Source: Candidatus Paceibacter sp. (lineage in GTDB: Bacteria; Patescibacteriota; Minisyncoccia; UBA6257; GWB1-50-10). From it: a stretch of DNA of 19,096 nt. Shown piece by piece: positions 6,607 through 12,189 of this stretch. Made by a program: the position numbers and the translations under genes. Numbering within the stretch: position 1 is the first letter of the stretch; each line of letters starts with the position of its first letter. The stretch lies in the NCBI GenBank assembly GCA_020724685.1, contig DYGP01000003.1, positions 1-19,096 on the forward strand, given 5' to 3'. The notes beneath the pieces are model-generated. The model was not told the origin of the DNA and ran no database searches. It worked only from the letters and a program-made list of their open reading frames with translations.

Positions 6607-7064
6607 GAAAGAAAAACGGATCCGAAGACAACAGAATTTCCGTGACGTATGAACGCGAAACGTTCGCCTCGTCCGCCGCGGTCGTGGAGAACGCCCTTCG
6701 GGGCGCGCTTCTTTTGGAGGGAGCCGGAAAGTGTTTTGTTGAGGCGCATCTCGTCACGGACGAATCGATGAGACGCATAAACAGGGAGACGAGAAAAAAG
6801 GACGTTCCGACGAATGTACTCAGTTTCGTCGCCGATCGATCGCTCCCTCACCCTGAGCTTCCAAAAGGGTTTCGCTACTGCGGGGAGATCTTTGTCGCCC
6901 CCCGGCACATCTCAAAGAAGAAAGAGGATATACGGATTCTCGCGGTCCACGGACTCCTCCATCTTTTGGGATATGAACACAAGAAAAAGAATGATAGAAT
7001 GGTAATGGAAGCGCGTGAAAGGGAAATATTCCGCTCGCTTTTTTCTCCTTCAAGGGGAGGTTGA
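6603..7064 (+). CDS. ybeY: Endoribonuclease YbeY (rRNA maturation factor)
   Basis: YbeY is a zinc-dependent single-strand endoribonuclease needed for 16S rRNA 3'-end maturation and ribosome quality control. The metal site is explicit: HGLLHLLGYEH with His116, His120 and His126. Other family landmarks are VTDESMRRINRETRKKDVPTNVLSF and the CGEIFVAP strand. The 153-residue length is typical. ATG 6603 overlaps the yqeY stop by four bases (ATGA), indicating translational coupling. Its grouping with rpsU fits a shared role in small-subunit assembly. A possible internal promoter for ftsA-ftsZ lies in its 3' end. Confidence 0.94.
   Translation: MRKKNGSEDNRISVTYERETFASSAAVVENALRGALLLEGAGKCFVEAHLVTDESMRRINRETRKKDVPTNVLSFVADRSLPHPELPKGFRYCGEIFVAPRHISKKKEDIRILAVHGLLHLLGYEHKKKNDRMVMEAREREIFRSLFSPSRGG
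6992..7000 (+). promoter_or_regulatory. Possible internal promoter for ftsA-ftsZ
   Basis: TGATAGAAT is an extended -10 match inside ybeY, with the predicted start about 65 nt before ftsA. The -35 is poor, so this is only a candidate. Confidence 0.3.
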
Positions 7065-7071
7065 ATCATTT

Positions 7072-8292
7072 ATGTCGAATATCATTACAGGGATAGACAT
7101 CGGATCGTCATACATAAAAGGGGTCGTCGCCGAAAAAAGGAAGGACGGACAGCTTTCCGTTCTTGCTGTGGTGAAACAGCCGTCCGTAGGGTTTCATAGG
7201 GGCGTGCTTGTCGATCCGGAAGATGCGACGCGCGTACTCAGGGATCTCGTTCTCGACCTCCAGAACATTTCGAAGCGCGTGACTCAGAACGTGTTCGTAA
7301 ACGTGAACAGCGAGCATATCCGGGTCCGCAATTCCCGGGGAATCGCCGCCGTCGCCCGCGCCGACAGGGAGATACAGCAAGATGACGTGGACAGGGTGAT
7401 ACAGGCTTCGCAGGCCGTGAAGCTTCAGCCGAACTACATGGTCATCCACAACATCACGCGCGAGTTCTTTGTTGATGACGTCGGAGACATACATGATCCC
7501 ATCGGAATGACGGGAAATCGTCTCGAGGTGAGCACTCTCATCGTGGAAGCGTTCGCTCCCCAGACGAATCTTCTCCTTAAAATACTCGGTCATGTGGGAA
7601 TCAAAGTGGGAGGAATCGTGTTCAATCCGCTCGCGGCGTCCCGATCGGTGCTCTCGAAGAAACAGAGAGATCTCGGCGTGCTTATGGTGGATTTCGGATT
7701 TGAATCAACTTCGTTCGTCATGTACGAGGAGAACAAAGTTTCCTATGCGAGAAGTATCCCGATCGGAATGAGACATGTCACGCACGACATCGCAATGGGA
7801 ATCAAGGTTGCCTTCGATTCCGCCGAAAAAATAAAACTTACGTACGGATACGCATTGTCAAAAGAGATAAACCGCAAGGATTCGATACAGCTTTCGGAAT
7901 TCGATCCGACGAACAAAGGGGAGGTTTCAAAGCGTTTTATCGCGGAGATTATAGAGGTGAGGCTTGCGGAAATACTTGAGCTTGTGAATAATGAGCTCAA
8001 GGTTCTCGGGAGAAGCGTTCAGCTTCCCGCGGGAGTCGTTATCACGGGAGGGGGATCGAAACTTCCGGGCATTGTCGATCTCGTGCGTCAGGAGCTCCGC
8101 TTCCACACGCAACTTGGTTTTCCGGATCTCGGTCCTTTTGAAATAATGAACCCCGCCCACAAAGAATTATTGGATGATCCGGAGTTTGCGACGGCGCTCG
8201 GACTCGCAATCATCGGGAACACCGACGACCGCATCGTGATCACCAACGTCAAAGACATGGTCAAAAACTTTTTCAAAAATTTCATCCCCTAA
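7072..8292 (+). CDS. ftsA: Cell division protein FtsA
   Basis: FtsA is an actin-like ATPase that tethers FtsZ filaments to the membrane and recruits the divisome. The 406-residue protein shows phosphate-1 GIDIGSSYIKGVV at the N-terminus, the adenosine motif VVITGGGSKLPGIVDL, and a C-terminal amphipathic tail (KDMVKNFFKNFIP) suited to membrane targeting. Phosphate-2 is unusual: VDFGFESTSF rather than the common DIGGGTTD. ATG 7072 has one of the few purine-rich boxes in the window (GGGGAGG at 7054-7060), although the 11-nt spacing is long. It follows ybeY by 7 nt and precedes ftsZ by 9 nt, the conserved ftsA-ftsZ order. PilM is related, but the length, tail and neighbour identify FtsA. Confidence 0.93.
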   Translation: MSNIITGIDIGSSYIKGVVAEKRKDGQLSVLAVVKQPSVGFHRGVLVDPEDATRVLRDLVLDLQNISKRVTQNVFVNVNSEHIRVRNSRGIAAVARADREIQQDDVDRVIQASQAVKLQPNYMVIHNITREFFVDDVGDIHDPIGMTGNRLEVSTLIVEAFAPQTNLLLKILGHVGIKVGGIVFNPLAASRSVLSKKQRDLGVLMVDFGFESTSFVMYEENKVSYARSIPIGMRHVTHDIAMGIKVAFDSAEKIKLTYGYALSKEINRKDSIQLSEFDPTNKGEVSKRFIAEIIEVRLAEILELVNNELKVLGRSVQLPAGVVITGGGSKLPGIVDLVRQELRFHTQLGFPDLGPFEIMNPAHKELLDDPEFATALGLAIIGNTDDRIVITNVKDMVKNFFKNFIP

Positions 8293-8301
8293 CTCCCGCA
8301 T

Positions 8302-9525
8302 ATGAAAAAAAAGGAACATAAAAAAACACAGAGAAAAGTTTCTCAGCCGAAGAACGTCTCGCGGGCTCCCATTGCGAACGTAAAAGTAATCGGCATCGGA
8401 GGAGCCGGAGGAAAAATCATCTCCCGCATGATGGAGGGGGACCGCATGCGGGGCGTTGAGTTCATCGCGATCAACACGGACGCGCAGGACCTCGACAGGG
8501 TTTCGGCGCACAGGAGGATATACATCGGCCGCGCGCTCACGAAGGGATTGGGTGCGGGAATGAATCCCGAAATAGGGAAACAGGCTGCAGAGGAGAACCG
8601 TTCGGAGATAGGGGAAGCGCTCGAGGGCGCCGATGTCGTTTTCGTGACCGCCGGCATGGGGGGCGGAACCGGTACGCTCGGATCTTCCGTCGTCGCCGAA
8701 ATCGCAAAGGAAAAAGGCATCCTTACCGTTGCGATGGTCACAAAACCGTTCGCCTTTGAAGGGGCGCAGCGATCGTCCATCGCGCAGGACGGGCTTCACC
8801 GCATCAAGGACAAGGTGGATTCCCTCATCGTTATTCCGAACGACAGGATATTCAGCCTCATCGACAAAGAGACGTCGATCGTGAAAGCGTTCGGTTTTGT
8901 CGATGATATTCTGAAGCAGGCGGTGCTTGCCGTGACCGAACTCGTGAACGTTCCGGGAATCATAAACGTCGATTTTGCCGACGTAAAAGCGATACTAAAG
9001 GATGCGGGCACCACGCTCATCGGGATCGGATCGGGAACAGGACAAGATCGGAGCGTGAAAGCGGTGCAGGCGGCGATTCAATCTCCACTTCTCGAAATAT
9101 CGATTGACGGGGCGAAAGGAGTGCTCTTCACCGTTGCCGGAGGAAAAGATCTCAAAATGTCGGAAATAAACGACATTGCCAAAGCGGTAACGTCGAATCT
9201 CGATCCGAACGCAAGAGTCATATTCGGCGCGTACCACGACAAGAGTCTCAAGGACAAGAGTCTGAAGGTGACCGTCGTCGCGATCGGATTCAACGGAATC
9301 GTTACGGTTCCGAGGCTCACACAGTCACTTTTCTTTTCGAGCGAAGAGAAGAAGAGCGACGGGGAAATATCCTTCAAGCAGCCAAAAACCTCCCAGGAGA
9401 AAGCGGAAGAGAGGGGGCAGGCGTCTTCCGAAAAGAAAGAAACAAAAGAGAAGGAGCCGAAAGTTTCACTCGATCAGTCCGAGCCGTGGGAAATCCCCGC
9501 ATTTTTAAGAAAGAAGAAGCGATAA
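8302..9525 (+). CDS. ftsZ: Cell division protein FtsZ
   Basis: FtsZ is the tubulin-like GTPase that forms the division ring. The 407-residue protein has a basic N-terminal tail of about 25 residues, then VKVIGIGGAGGK (residues 27-38) and the GTP-binding tubulin signature GMGGGTGT (118-125). TKPFAFEG follows, and the T7 loop NVDFAD (222-227) supplies the catalytic acid to the neighbouring subunit. After about residue 350 comes a charged, low-complexity linker rich in Lys, Glu and Ser, ending in EPWEIPAFLRKKKR, the conserved C-terminal peptide that binds FtsA. The usual GGGTGTGAAP is GGGTGTLGSS, a mild departure. It starts 9 nt after ftsA without a Shine-Dalgarno sequence. Confidence 0.97.
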   Translation: MKKKEHKKTQRKVSQPKNVSRAPIANVKVIGIGGAGGKIISRMMEGDRMRGVEFIAINTDAQDLDRVSAHRRIYIGRALTKGLGAGMNPEIGKQAAEENRSEIGEALEGADVVFVTAGMGGGTGTLGSSVVAEIAKEKGILTVAMVTKPFAFEGAQRSSIAQDGLHRIKDKVDSLIVIPNDRIFSLIDKETSIVKAFGFVDDILKQAVLAVTELVNVPGIINVDFADVKAILKDAGTTLIGIGSGTGQDRSVKAVQAAIQSPLLEISIDGAKGVLFTVAGGKDLKMSEINDIAKAVTSNLDPNARVIFGAYHDKSLKDKSLKVTVVAIGFNGIVTVPRLTQSLFFSSEEKKSDGEISFKQPKTSQEKAEERGQASSEKKETKEKEPKVSLDQSEPWEIPAFLRKKKR

Positions 9526-9537
9526 GAAAAACGAGGT

Positions 9538-9566
9538 TTGAAAAAAAAGGCGCTCTTGTCTATGAT
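9538..9566 (+). promoter_or_regulatory. Promoter of tRNA-Thr(UGU)
   Basis: TTGAAA (9538-9543) and TATGAT (9561-9566) are separated by 17 nt, with a predicted start near 9573, 6 nt before the tRNA. The -10 sits in the loop of a 7-bp inverted repeat, GCGCTCT/AGAGCGC (9550-9556 and 9568-9574). Confidence 0.72.
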
Positions 9567-9578
9567 GAGAGCGCTTTC

Positions 9579-9652
9579 GCCACCTTAGCTCAGCTGGTCA
9601 GAGCAGCCGTTTTGTAAACGGCAGGTCCTCGGTTCAAATCCGAGAGGTGGCT
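9579..9652 (+). tRNA. tRNA-Thr(UGU)
   Basis: A 74-nt cloverleaf with a perfect 7-bp acceptor stem (GCCACCT/AGGTGGC), the D arm TAGCTCAGCTGGTCAGAGCA, and the anticodon arm GCCGT-TTTGTAA-ACGGC with anticodon TGT at 9613-9615. The T arm is CTCGG-TTCAAAT-CCGAG. CCA is not encoded. Confidence 0.97.
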
Positions 9653-9764
9653 CAGCGGATCATCGTTCGACGACGTTCAAACTTCTAACCCCTCCCTGGA
9701 CTTCTGGGGGAAAAAATTTAGAATAAAAGACGGGCAATTTTACAGAAGGCATCACCGCTCCGTT

Positions 9765-9990
9765 CCTCGTTTGCCAATGTAAACAAGTTTGCATTGTCTG
9801 CACTCAGAGCAAATAATAATCTAAGGATTCCCATTTACTCCTCGTTTGCCAATGTAAGCAAAGCTTGCCTTGTCGGCACTCGGAATAAATAACAATTAAG
9901 AAATTCTTATTTATCTCCTCGTTTGCCAATGTAAGTAAACTTGCATTGTCATCGTTCGGAGTAAATAATAACAACGGTTCTTATTTACCT
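9765..9990 (+). repeat. Three tandem ~75-bp repeats with covarying hairpins
   Basis: Units start at 9765, 9840 and 9917 (75, 77 and 74 bp), each with CCTCGTTTGCCAATGTAA; a fourth start at 9991 (CCTCACTCGCCAATGTA) runs into tRNA-Thr(GGU). Each unit has a first hairpin from CAATGTAA to TTG..TTG whose inner pairs change together: AAAC/GTTT, AAGC/GCTT, AAGT/ACTT. A second A/T-rich hairpin has ATAAATAA/TTATTTAT in unit 2 and GTAAATAA/TTATTTAC in unit 3. Paired changes suggest the fold is kept, or recently was. The upstream part of the intergenic stretch, 9653-9764, holds nothing I recognise. Confidence 0.82.
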
Positions 9991-9998
9991 CCTCACTC

Positions 9999-10071
9999 GC
10001 CAATGTAGCTCAGCTGGTAGAGCAACTCCATGGTAAGGAGTAGGTCGTCGGTTCAAATCCGACCATTGGCT
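9999..10071 (+). tRNA. tRNA-Thr(GGU)
   Basis: A 73-nt cloverleaf with acceptor stem GCCAATG/CATTGGC, D arm TAGCTCAGCTGGTAGAGCA, anticodon arm ACTCC-ATGGTAA-GGAGT with anticodon GGT at 10032-10034, and T arm GTCGG-TTCAAAT-CCGAC. Position 32 is A, which is uncommon. CCA is not encoded. Its 5' end resembles the repeats just upstream, and its 3' end is duplicated downstream. Confidence 0.96.
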
Positions 10072-10618
10072 CAAAAAAACATCCCGAAAGGGATGTTTTG
10101 TTGTATTGTCGGATTTGAACAGGAAGGGGTGATGGGGAAACGTGAGTTTCCCCAAAGCGGAGGCATTGGAACCGCTGGGTTCCAAAATCCGCCGCAGGCG
10201 GATTGTTCAATTCCACCATTGGCTCAAAAAAACATCCCGAAAGGGATGTTTTGTTGTATTGTCGGATTTGAACAGGAAGGGGTGATGGGGAAACGTGTTG
10301 TTTTCTCAGATCCTGATTTTTCTCGGAAAGGGCTTCGCTCGCCTCCTTCGGAAACAATATCCCGACGAGCGCGAACAGGAATATCGAGACGAGGAGAAAC
10401 GCATGGCTGAGTATAAACAGGTTAATTTCAGGAAAGAACAATCCGATCAGTTCGGAAAGAAATCCGAGGGAGAAAGCGACGCATCCCGCCGTCGCGAACG
10501 CGTAACTTTTCCGGAAAAACGATCCCAAAAGCGACGAACGAATGCGTACGTTTATAAAGATGAGCGTTATTCCGACGACAATCCCGAGAAGGAGCATCCC
10601 GAACGATACATATTCCAT
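10010..10618 (-). CDS. Three-TM membrane protein with a repeat-derived C-terminal tail
   Basis: I do not recognise a named family. Residues 1-107 look like a real small membrane protein with three hydrophobic helices at about 5-24, 39-62 and 68-88 (FILSHAFLLVSIFLFALVGI), then a charged end SEALSEKNQDLRKQ. From residue 108 on, the frame is the antisense of the 83-bp repeats, the hairpins and tRNA-Thr(GGU): HVSPSPLPVQIRQYNK occurs twice, 51 residues apart, and the end (GFEPTTYSLP) is the familiar artefact of reading a tRNA backwards. The unique part ends exactly at the repeat boundary (10297/10298), suggesting the original stop was lost when the repeat arrived. An extended -10 right before the ATG supports expression. 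It is certain only as an open frame; the first 107 codons are likely real, the tail probably meaningless. Confidence 0.5.
   Translation of the reverse strand: MEYVSFGMLLLGIVVGITLIFINVRIRSSLLGSFFRKSYAFATAGCVAFSLGFLSELIGLFFPEINLFILSHAFLLVSIFLFALVGILFPKEASEALSEKNQDLRKQHVSPSPLPVQIRQYNKTSLSGCFFEPMVELNNPPAADFGTQRFQCLRFGETHVSPSPLPVQIRQYNKTSLSGCFFEPMVGFEPTTYSLPWSCSTS
10062..10144 (+). repeat. 83-bp direct repeat, copy A (tRNA-Thr 3' end plus terminator)
   Basis: The copy starts in the T arm of tRNA-Thr(GGU) with ACCATTGGCTC, includes the terminator hairpin, then an inverted T-arm sequence GTCGGATTTGAAC (10108-10120), and ends at GGGGAAACGTG. Copy B is identical over all 83 bases. Confidence 0.95.
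10076..10099 (+). terminator. Terminator after tRNA-Thr(GGU)
   Basis: AAAACATCCC (10076-10085) and GGGATGTTTT (10090-10099) form a perfect 10-bp stem with a GAAA tetraloop, 5 nt after the tRNA. Confidence 0.85.
10134..10204 (+). other. Three consecutive perfect 8-bp hairpins
   Basis: Hairpin 1 is GGGGAAAC-GTGA-GTTTCCCC (10134-10153), with a GNRA-type loop. Hairpin 2 is TTGGAACC-GCTG-GGTTCCAA (10166-10185). Hairpin 3 is AATCCGCC-GCA-GGCGGATT (10186-10204), directly abutting hairpin 2. None has a T tract, so they do not look like terminators. They fill nearly all of the segment between the two 83-bp repeat copies. Confidence 0.9.
10215..10297 (+). repeat. 83-bp direct repeat, copy B
   Basis: Identical to 10062-10144 at an offset of 153 bp. 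It is preceded by GTTCAATTCC, a slightly diverged version of the tRNA T-arm GTTCAAATCCG, so the duplication once extended further into the tRNA. It ends exactly where the unique part of the minus-strand membrane protein begins. Confidence 0.95.
10229..10252 (+). terminator. Duplicated terminator hairpin in copy B
   Basis: The same 10-bp GAAA-loop hairpin as at 10076-10099. With no gene ending just upstream it is a back-up or relic terminator. Confidence 0.6.
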
Positions 10619-10625
10619 GTCTTTC

Positions 10626-10634
10626 GTTATACCA
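10626..10634 (-). promoter_or_regulatory. Extended -10 promoter of the three-TM protein
   Basis: On the minus strand TGGTATAAC (10634 to 10626) matches TGnTATAAT at all but the last base. The predicted start is near 10619, one base before the ATG at 10618. I see no convincing -35. Confidence 0.55.
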
Positions 10635-10677
10635 AAAAAACCCTTTACTTTTCTCCTCCTTTGTTTTAAATTTGTAA

Positions 10678-10686
10678 TGTTATATT
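10678..10686 (+). promoter_or_regulatory. Extended -10 promoter of rpmG
   Basis: TGTTATATT (10678-10686) predicts a start near 10693, two bases before the rpmG ATG. The -35 is weak, as is usual for extended -10 promoters. Confidence 0.6.
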
Positions 10687-10694
10687 TTCATACC

Positions 10695-10865
10695 ATGGCA
10701 CAAGGAAAATTTACCGAAAACCTCGTGAAGCTCCGCTGCGGGGAATGCAAGAAGCAGAATTATTTCAAGCACAAGAACAAGAAGACGGTTGAACGGAAAT
10801 TGGAGCTGAAAAAATATTGCGAGTGGTGCAGGAAACACACGTTGCACAAGGAATCCAAAAAATAG
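10695..10865 (+). CDS. rpmG: Ribosomal protein bL33
   Basis: A 56-residue large-subunit protein. The zinc-ribbon cysteines are present as CGEC (residues 15-18) and CEWC, and NYFKHKNKK plus the ending KKYCEWCRKHTLHKESKK match bL33 closely. So this is the C+ (zinc-binding) form. ATG 10695 is supported by the extended -10 that ends at 10686, which implies a leaderless message. A hairpin follows immediately, then tRNA-Trp. Many bacteria keep rpmG and tRNA-Trp together ahead of secE-nusG; here the tRNA is kept but Ddl follows instead. Confidence 0.95.
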   Translation: MAQGKFTENLVKLRCGECKKQNYFKHKNKKTVERKLELKKYCEWCRKHTLHKESKK

Positions 10866-10871
10866 GAAAAT

Positions 10872-10902
10872 CCCCCGAAAAGGGGGCTTCTTCTTTATTT
10901 TT
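10872..10902 (+). terminator. Terminator after rpmG
   Basis: CCCCC-GAAAA-GGGGG (10872-10886) is followed by a T-rich stretch to about 10902. The stem is short (5 bp), and some bases separate it from the T run. Confidence 0.6.
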
Positions 10903-10916
10903 TGCGGTGACTCGGC

Positions 10917-10922
10917 TAGAAT
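10917..10922 (+). promoter_or_regulatory. -10 box of tRNA-Trp
   Basis: TAGAAT lies 4 nt plus the usual start distance ahead of the tRNA (predicted start near 10929). The -35 is only T-rich (10894-10899). Confidence 0.5.
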
Positions 10923-10932
10923 CGAGATATTC

Positions 10933-11003
10933 GGGGGCATCGTTCAACGGTAGGACAACGGTCTCCAAAACCGTCAATCTGGGTTCGATTCCTAGTGCCC
11001 CCG
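10933..11003 (+). tRNA. tRNA-Trp(CCA)
   Basis: A 71-nt cloverleaf: acceptor GGGGGCA/TGCCCCC, anticodon arm ACGGT-CTCCAAA-ACCGT with anticodon CCA at 10965-10967, T arm CTGGG-TTCGATT-CCTAG with one G-T pair, and discriminator G. CCA is not encoded. Anticodon CCA reads UGG only, in line with TGA being a stop here. Confidence 0.96.
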
Positions 11004-11011
11004 CGTGATGC

Positions 11012-11046
11012 AAAAGCGTACTGTTTCACGGGATACGCTTTTTTTT
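11012..11046 (+). terminator. Terminator after tRNA-Trp
   Basis: AAAAGCGTA (11012-11020) pairs perfectly with TACGCTTTT (11034-11042) around a 13-nt loop, and the T run continues to 11046. Confidence 0.88.
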
Positions 11047-11105
11047 GGGGGTTGTGGGAATCGAACGGGCGGAGGGAGGTCGGGGGTCTCCTCCGGAGTT
11101 TTTTG

Positions 11106-11114
11106 TGATATCAT
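11106..11114 (+). promoter_or_regulatory. Extended -10 promoter of ddl
   Basis: TGATATCAT (TGn plus TATCAT, five of six) predicts a start near 11121, one base before ATG 11122. There is no recognisable -35. Confidence 0.6.
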
Positions 11115-11121
11115 TGAGTCA

Positions 11122-12108
11122 ATGAAGGGAAAAATATACGTCGCGGTCGTTTCCGGAGGGCCGTCGTCGGAGTACGAGGTGTCATTGAAGAGCGGAGATA
11201 TGGTTGCCGAAGGACTCGATAAAGAGCGATACGAACCGATTCCCGTCCGCGTCTCAAGGGGAGGAGAGTGGGAACTCGCCCCCGAATCGGTGAAAAAAAA
11301 CGCGTCATGCGCATTCATCGCGATGCACGGCGCATACGGAGAGGACGGTACGATACAGCGCATTTTCGAGAGTCACGACATCCCGTACACGGGATCGGAC
11401 GCGCTTGCGAGCGCGCTCGGGATGAACAAATTTCTTTCGCTGAGACTTTTTCGCGATGCGGGACTTCTTGTTCCCGCAACGCTTCTTCTGACCCGGAGCG
11501 AATGGCGGAAAGATCATAGAAGCGCGCGGGAGCGCGCCGAGCGGATGATCGGATACCCTCTTGTGGTAAAACCGAACAATCAGGGATCAAGCGTGGGAGT
11601 TTTCATCGCGCGAAACGGAGGCGAACTTGATGACGCGCTTGCGGAAACGCTCGGATTTTATCGGGAAGTTCTCGTGCAGGAATTCATCGAAGGGAGGGAG
11701 TTTACGTGCGGCACGCTTGACCACGGATTCCCGGAGAGCGCGTTTCCGCTTCTCCCCACGGAAATCATTCCCCGCGTAAGTTCATTCTTCGATTACAGGG
11801 CGAAATACGAGGCTGAGGGATCGTATGAAGTGACTCCTCCGGAAAACCTTTCCGGCGAGACGATGAAAACTATTCGTTCCGCCGCGGTCTTCGCGCACAG
11901 GATCATCGGCGCGAGCGGTTTCTCGCGGACCGATATGATTATGGACGGGAAAAAAAACATATATATTCTTGAGATCAACACCATCCCGGGACTTACCCGC
12001 GAGAGTCTCATTCCGAAAGCGGCGCTTGCGGGCGGAATGACGTTTTCAAAACTCCTCGACACGATCATCCGTGCGGGACTGAATCGGCGGGGAAGGGCAC
12101 CGTGGTGA
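11122..12108 (+). CDS. ddl: D-alanine--D-alanine ligase
   Basis: An ATP-grasp enzyme of the cytoplasm that joins two D-alanines for the peptidoglycan stem peptide. The 328-residue protein shows SGGPSSEYEVSL (Glu17, which binds the first D-Ala), MHGAYGEDGTIQ (residues 68-80), the ATP-grasp lysine in PLVVKPNNQGSSVGV, RTDMIMD, and the metal-binding EINTIPGLT with Glu284 and Asn286. All key positions are present. ATG 11122 is fixed by an extended -10 ending 8 nt upstream; the longer frame from tRNA-Trp is excluded. It stands alone between a terminator and the secD promoter. It shows that the cell makes, or at least modifies, its own wall precursors, consistent with FtsA/FtsZ nearby. Confidence 0.95.
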   Translation: MKGKIYVAVVSGGPSSEYEVSLKSGDMVAEGLDKERYEPIPVRVSRGGEWELAPESVKKNASCAFIAMHGAYGEDGTIQRIFESHDIPYTGSDALASALGMNKFLSLRLFRDAGLLVPATLLLTRSEWRKDHRSARERAERMIGYPLVVKPNNQGSSVGVFIARNGGELDDALAETLGFYREVLVQEFIEGREFTCGTLDHGFPESAFPLLPTEIIPRVSSFFDYRAKYEAEGSYEVTPPENLSGETMKTIRSAAVFAHRIIGASGFSRTDMIMDGKKNIYILEINTIPGLTRESLIPKAALAGGMTFSKLLDTIIRAGLNRRGRAPW

Positions 12109-12147
12109 CGGATTGTCCCGTACTTTTCCGAAAGAAGGCTTTTGCTG

Positions 12148-12181
12148 CGGGGTTGATTCCCCGTTTTCACTGAGATATACT
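12148..12181 (+). promoter_or_regulatory. Promoter of secD-secF
   Basis: TTGATT (12153-12158) and TATACT (12176-12181) are spaced by 17 nt. The -35 forms the loop of a 5-bp inverted repeat, CGGGG-TTGATT-CCCCG (12148-12163), which may be regulatory or accidental. The predicted start is near 12188, 2 nt before the secD ATG. Confidence 0.75.
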
Positions 12182-12189
12182 CCAAAACG

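Noticed and set aside
8302..9525. TGA recoded as glycine or tryptophan
   Set aside because: Several genes end in TGA at the expected family length (yqeY, ybeY, ddl, secF), so TGA is a stop.
9684..9716. CCCC/GGGG hairpin as a terminator after tRNA-Thr(UGU)
   Set aside because: The pairing is short and loose, and it is followed by A residues rather than T.
9765..9990. CRISPR array
   Set aside because: Units are contiguous and diverged throughout, with no alternation of identical repeats and unique spacers, and no cas genes are present.
10030..10410. Plus-strand open frame through tRNA-Thr(GGU) and both repeat copies
   Set aside because: It encodes duplicated tRNA, terminator and hairpin sequence (KNIPKGMFCCIVGFEQEG twice), with no protein-like features.
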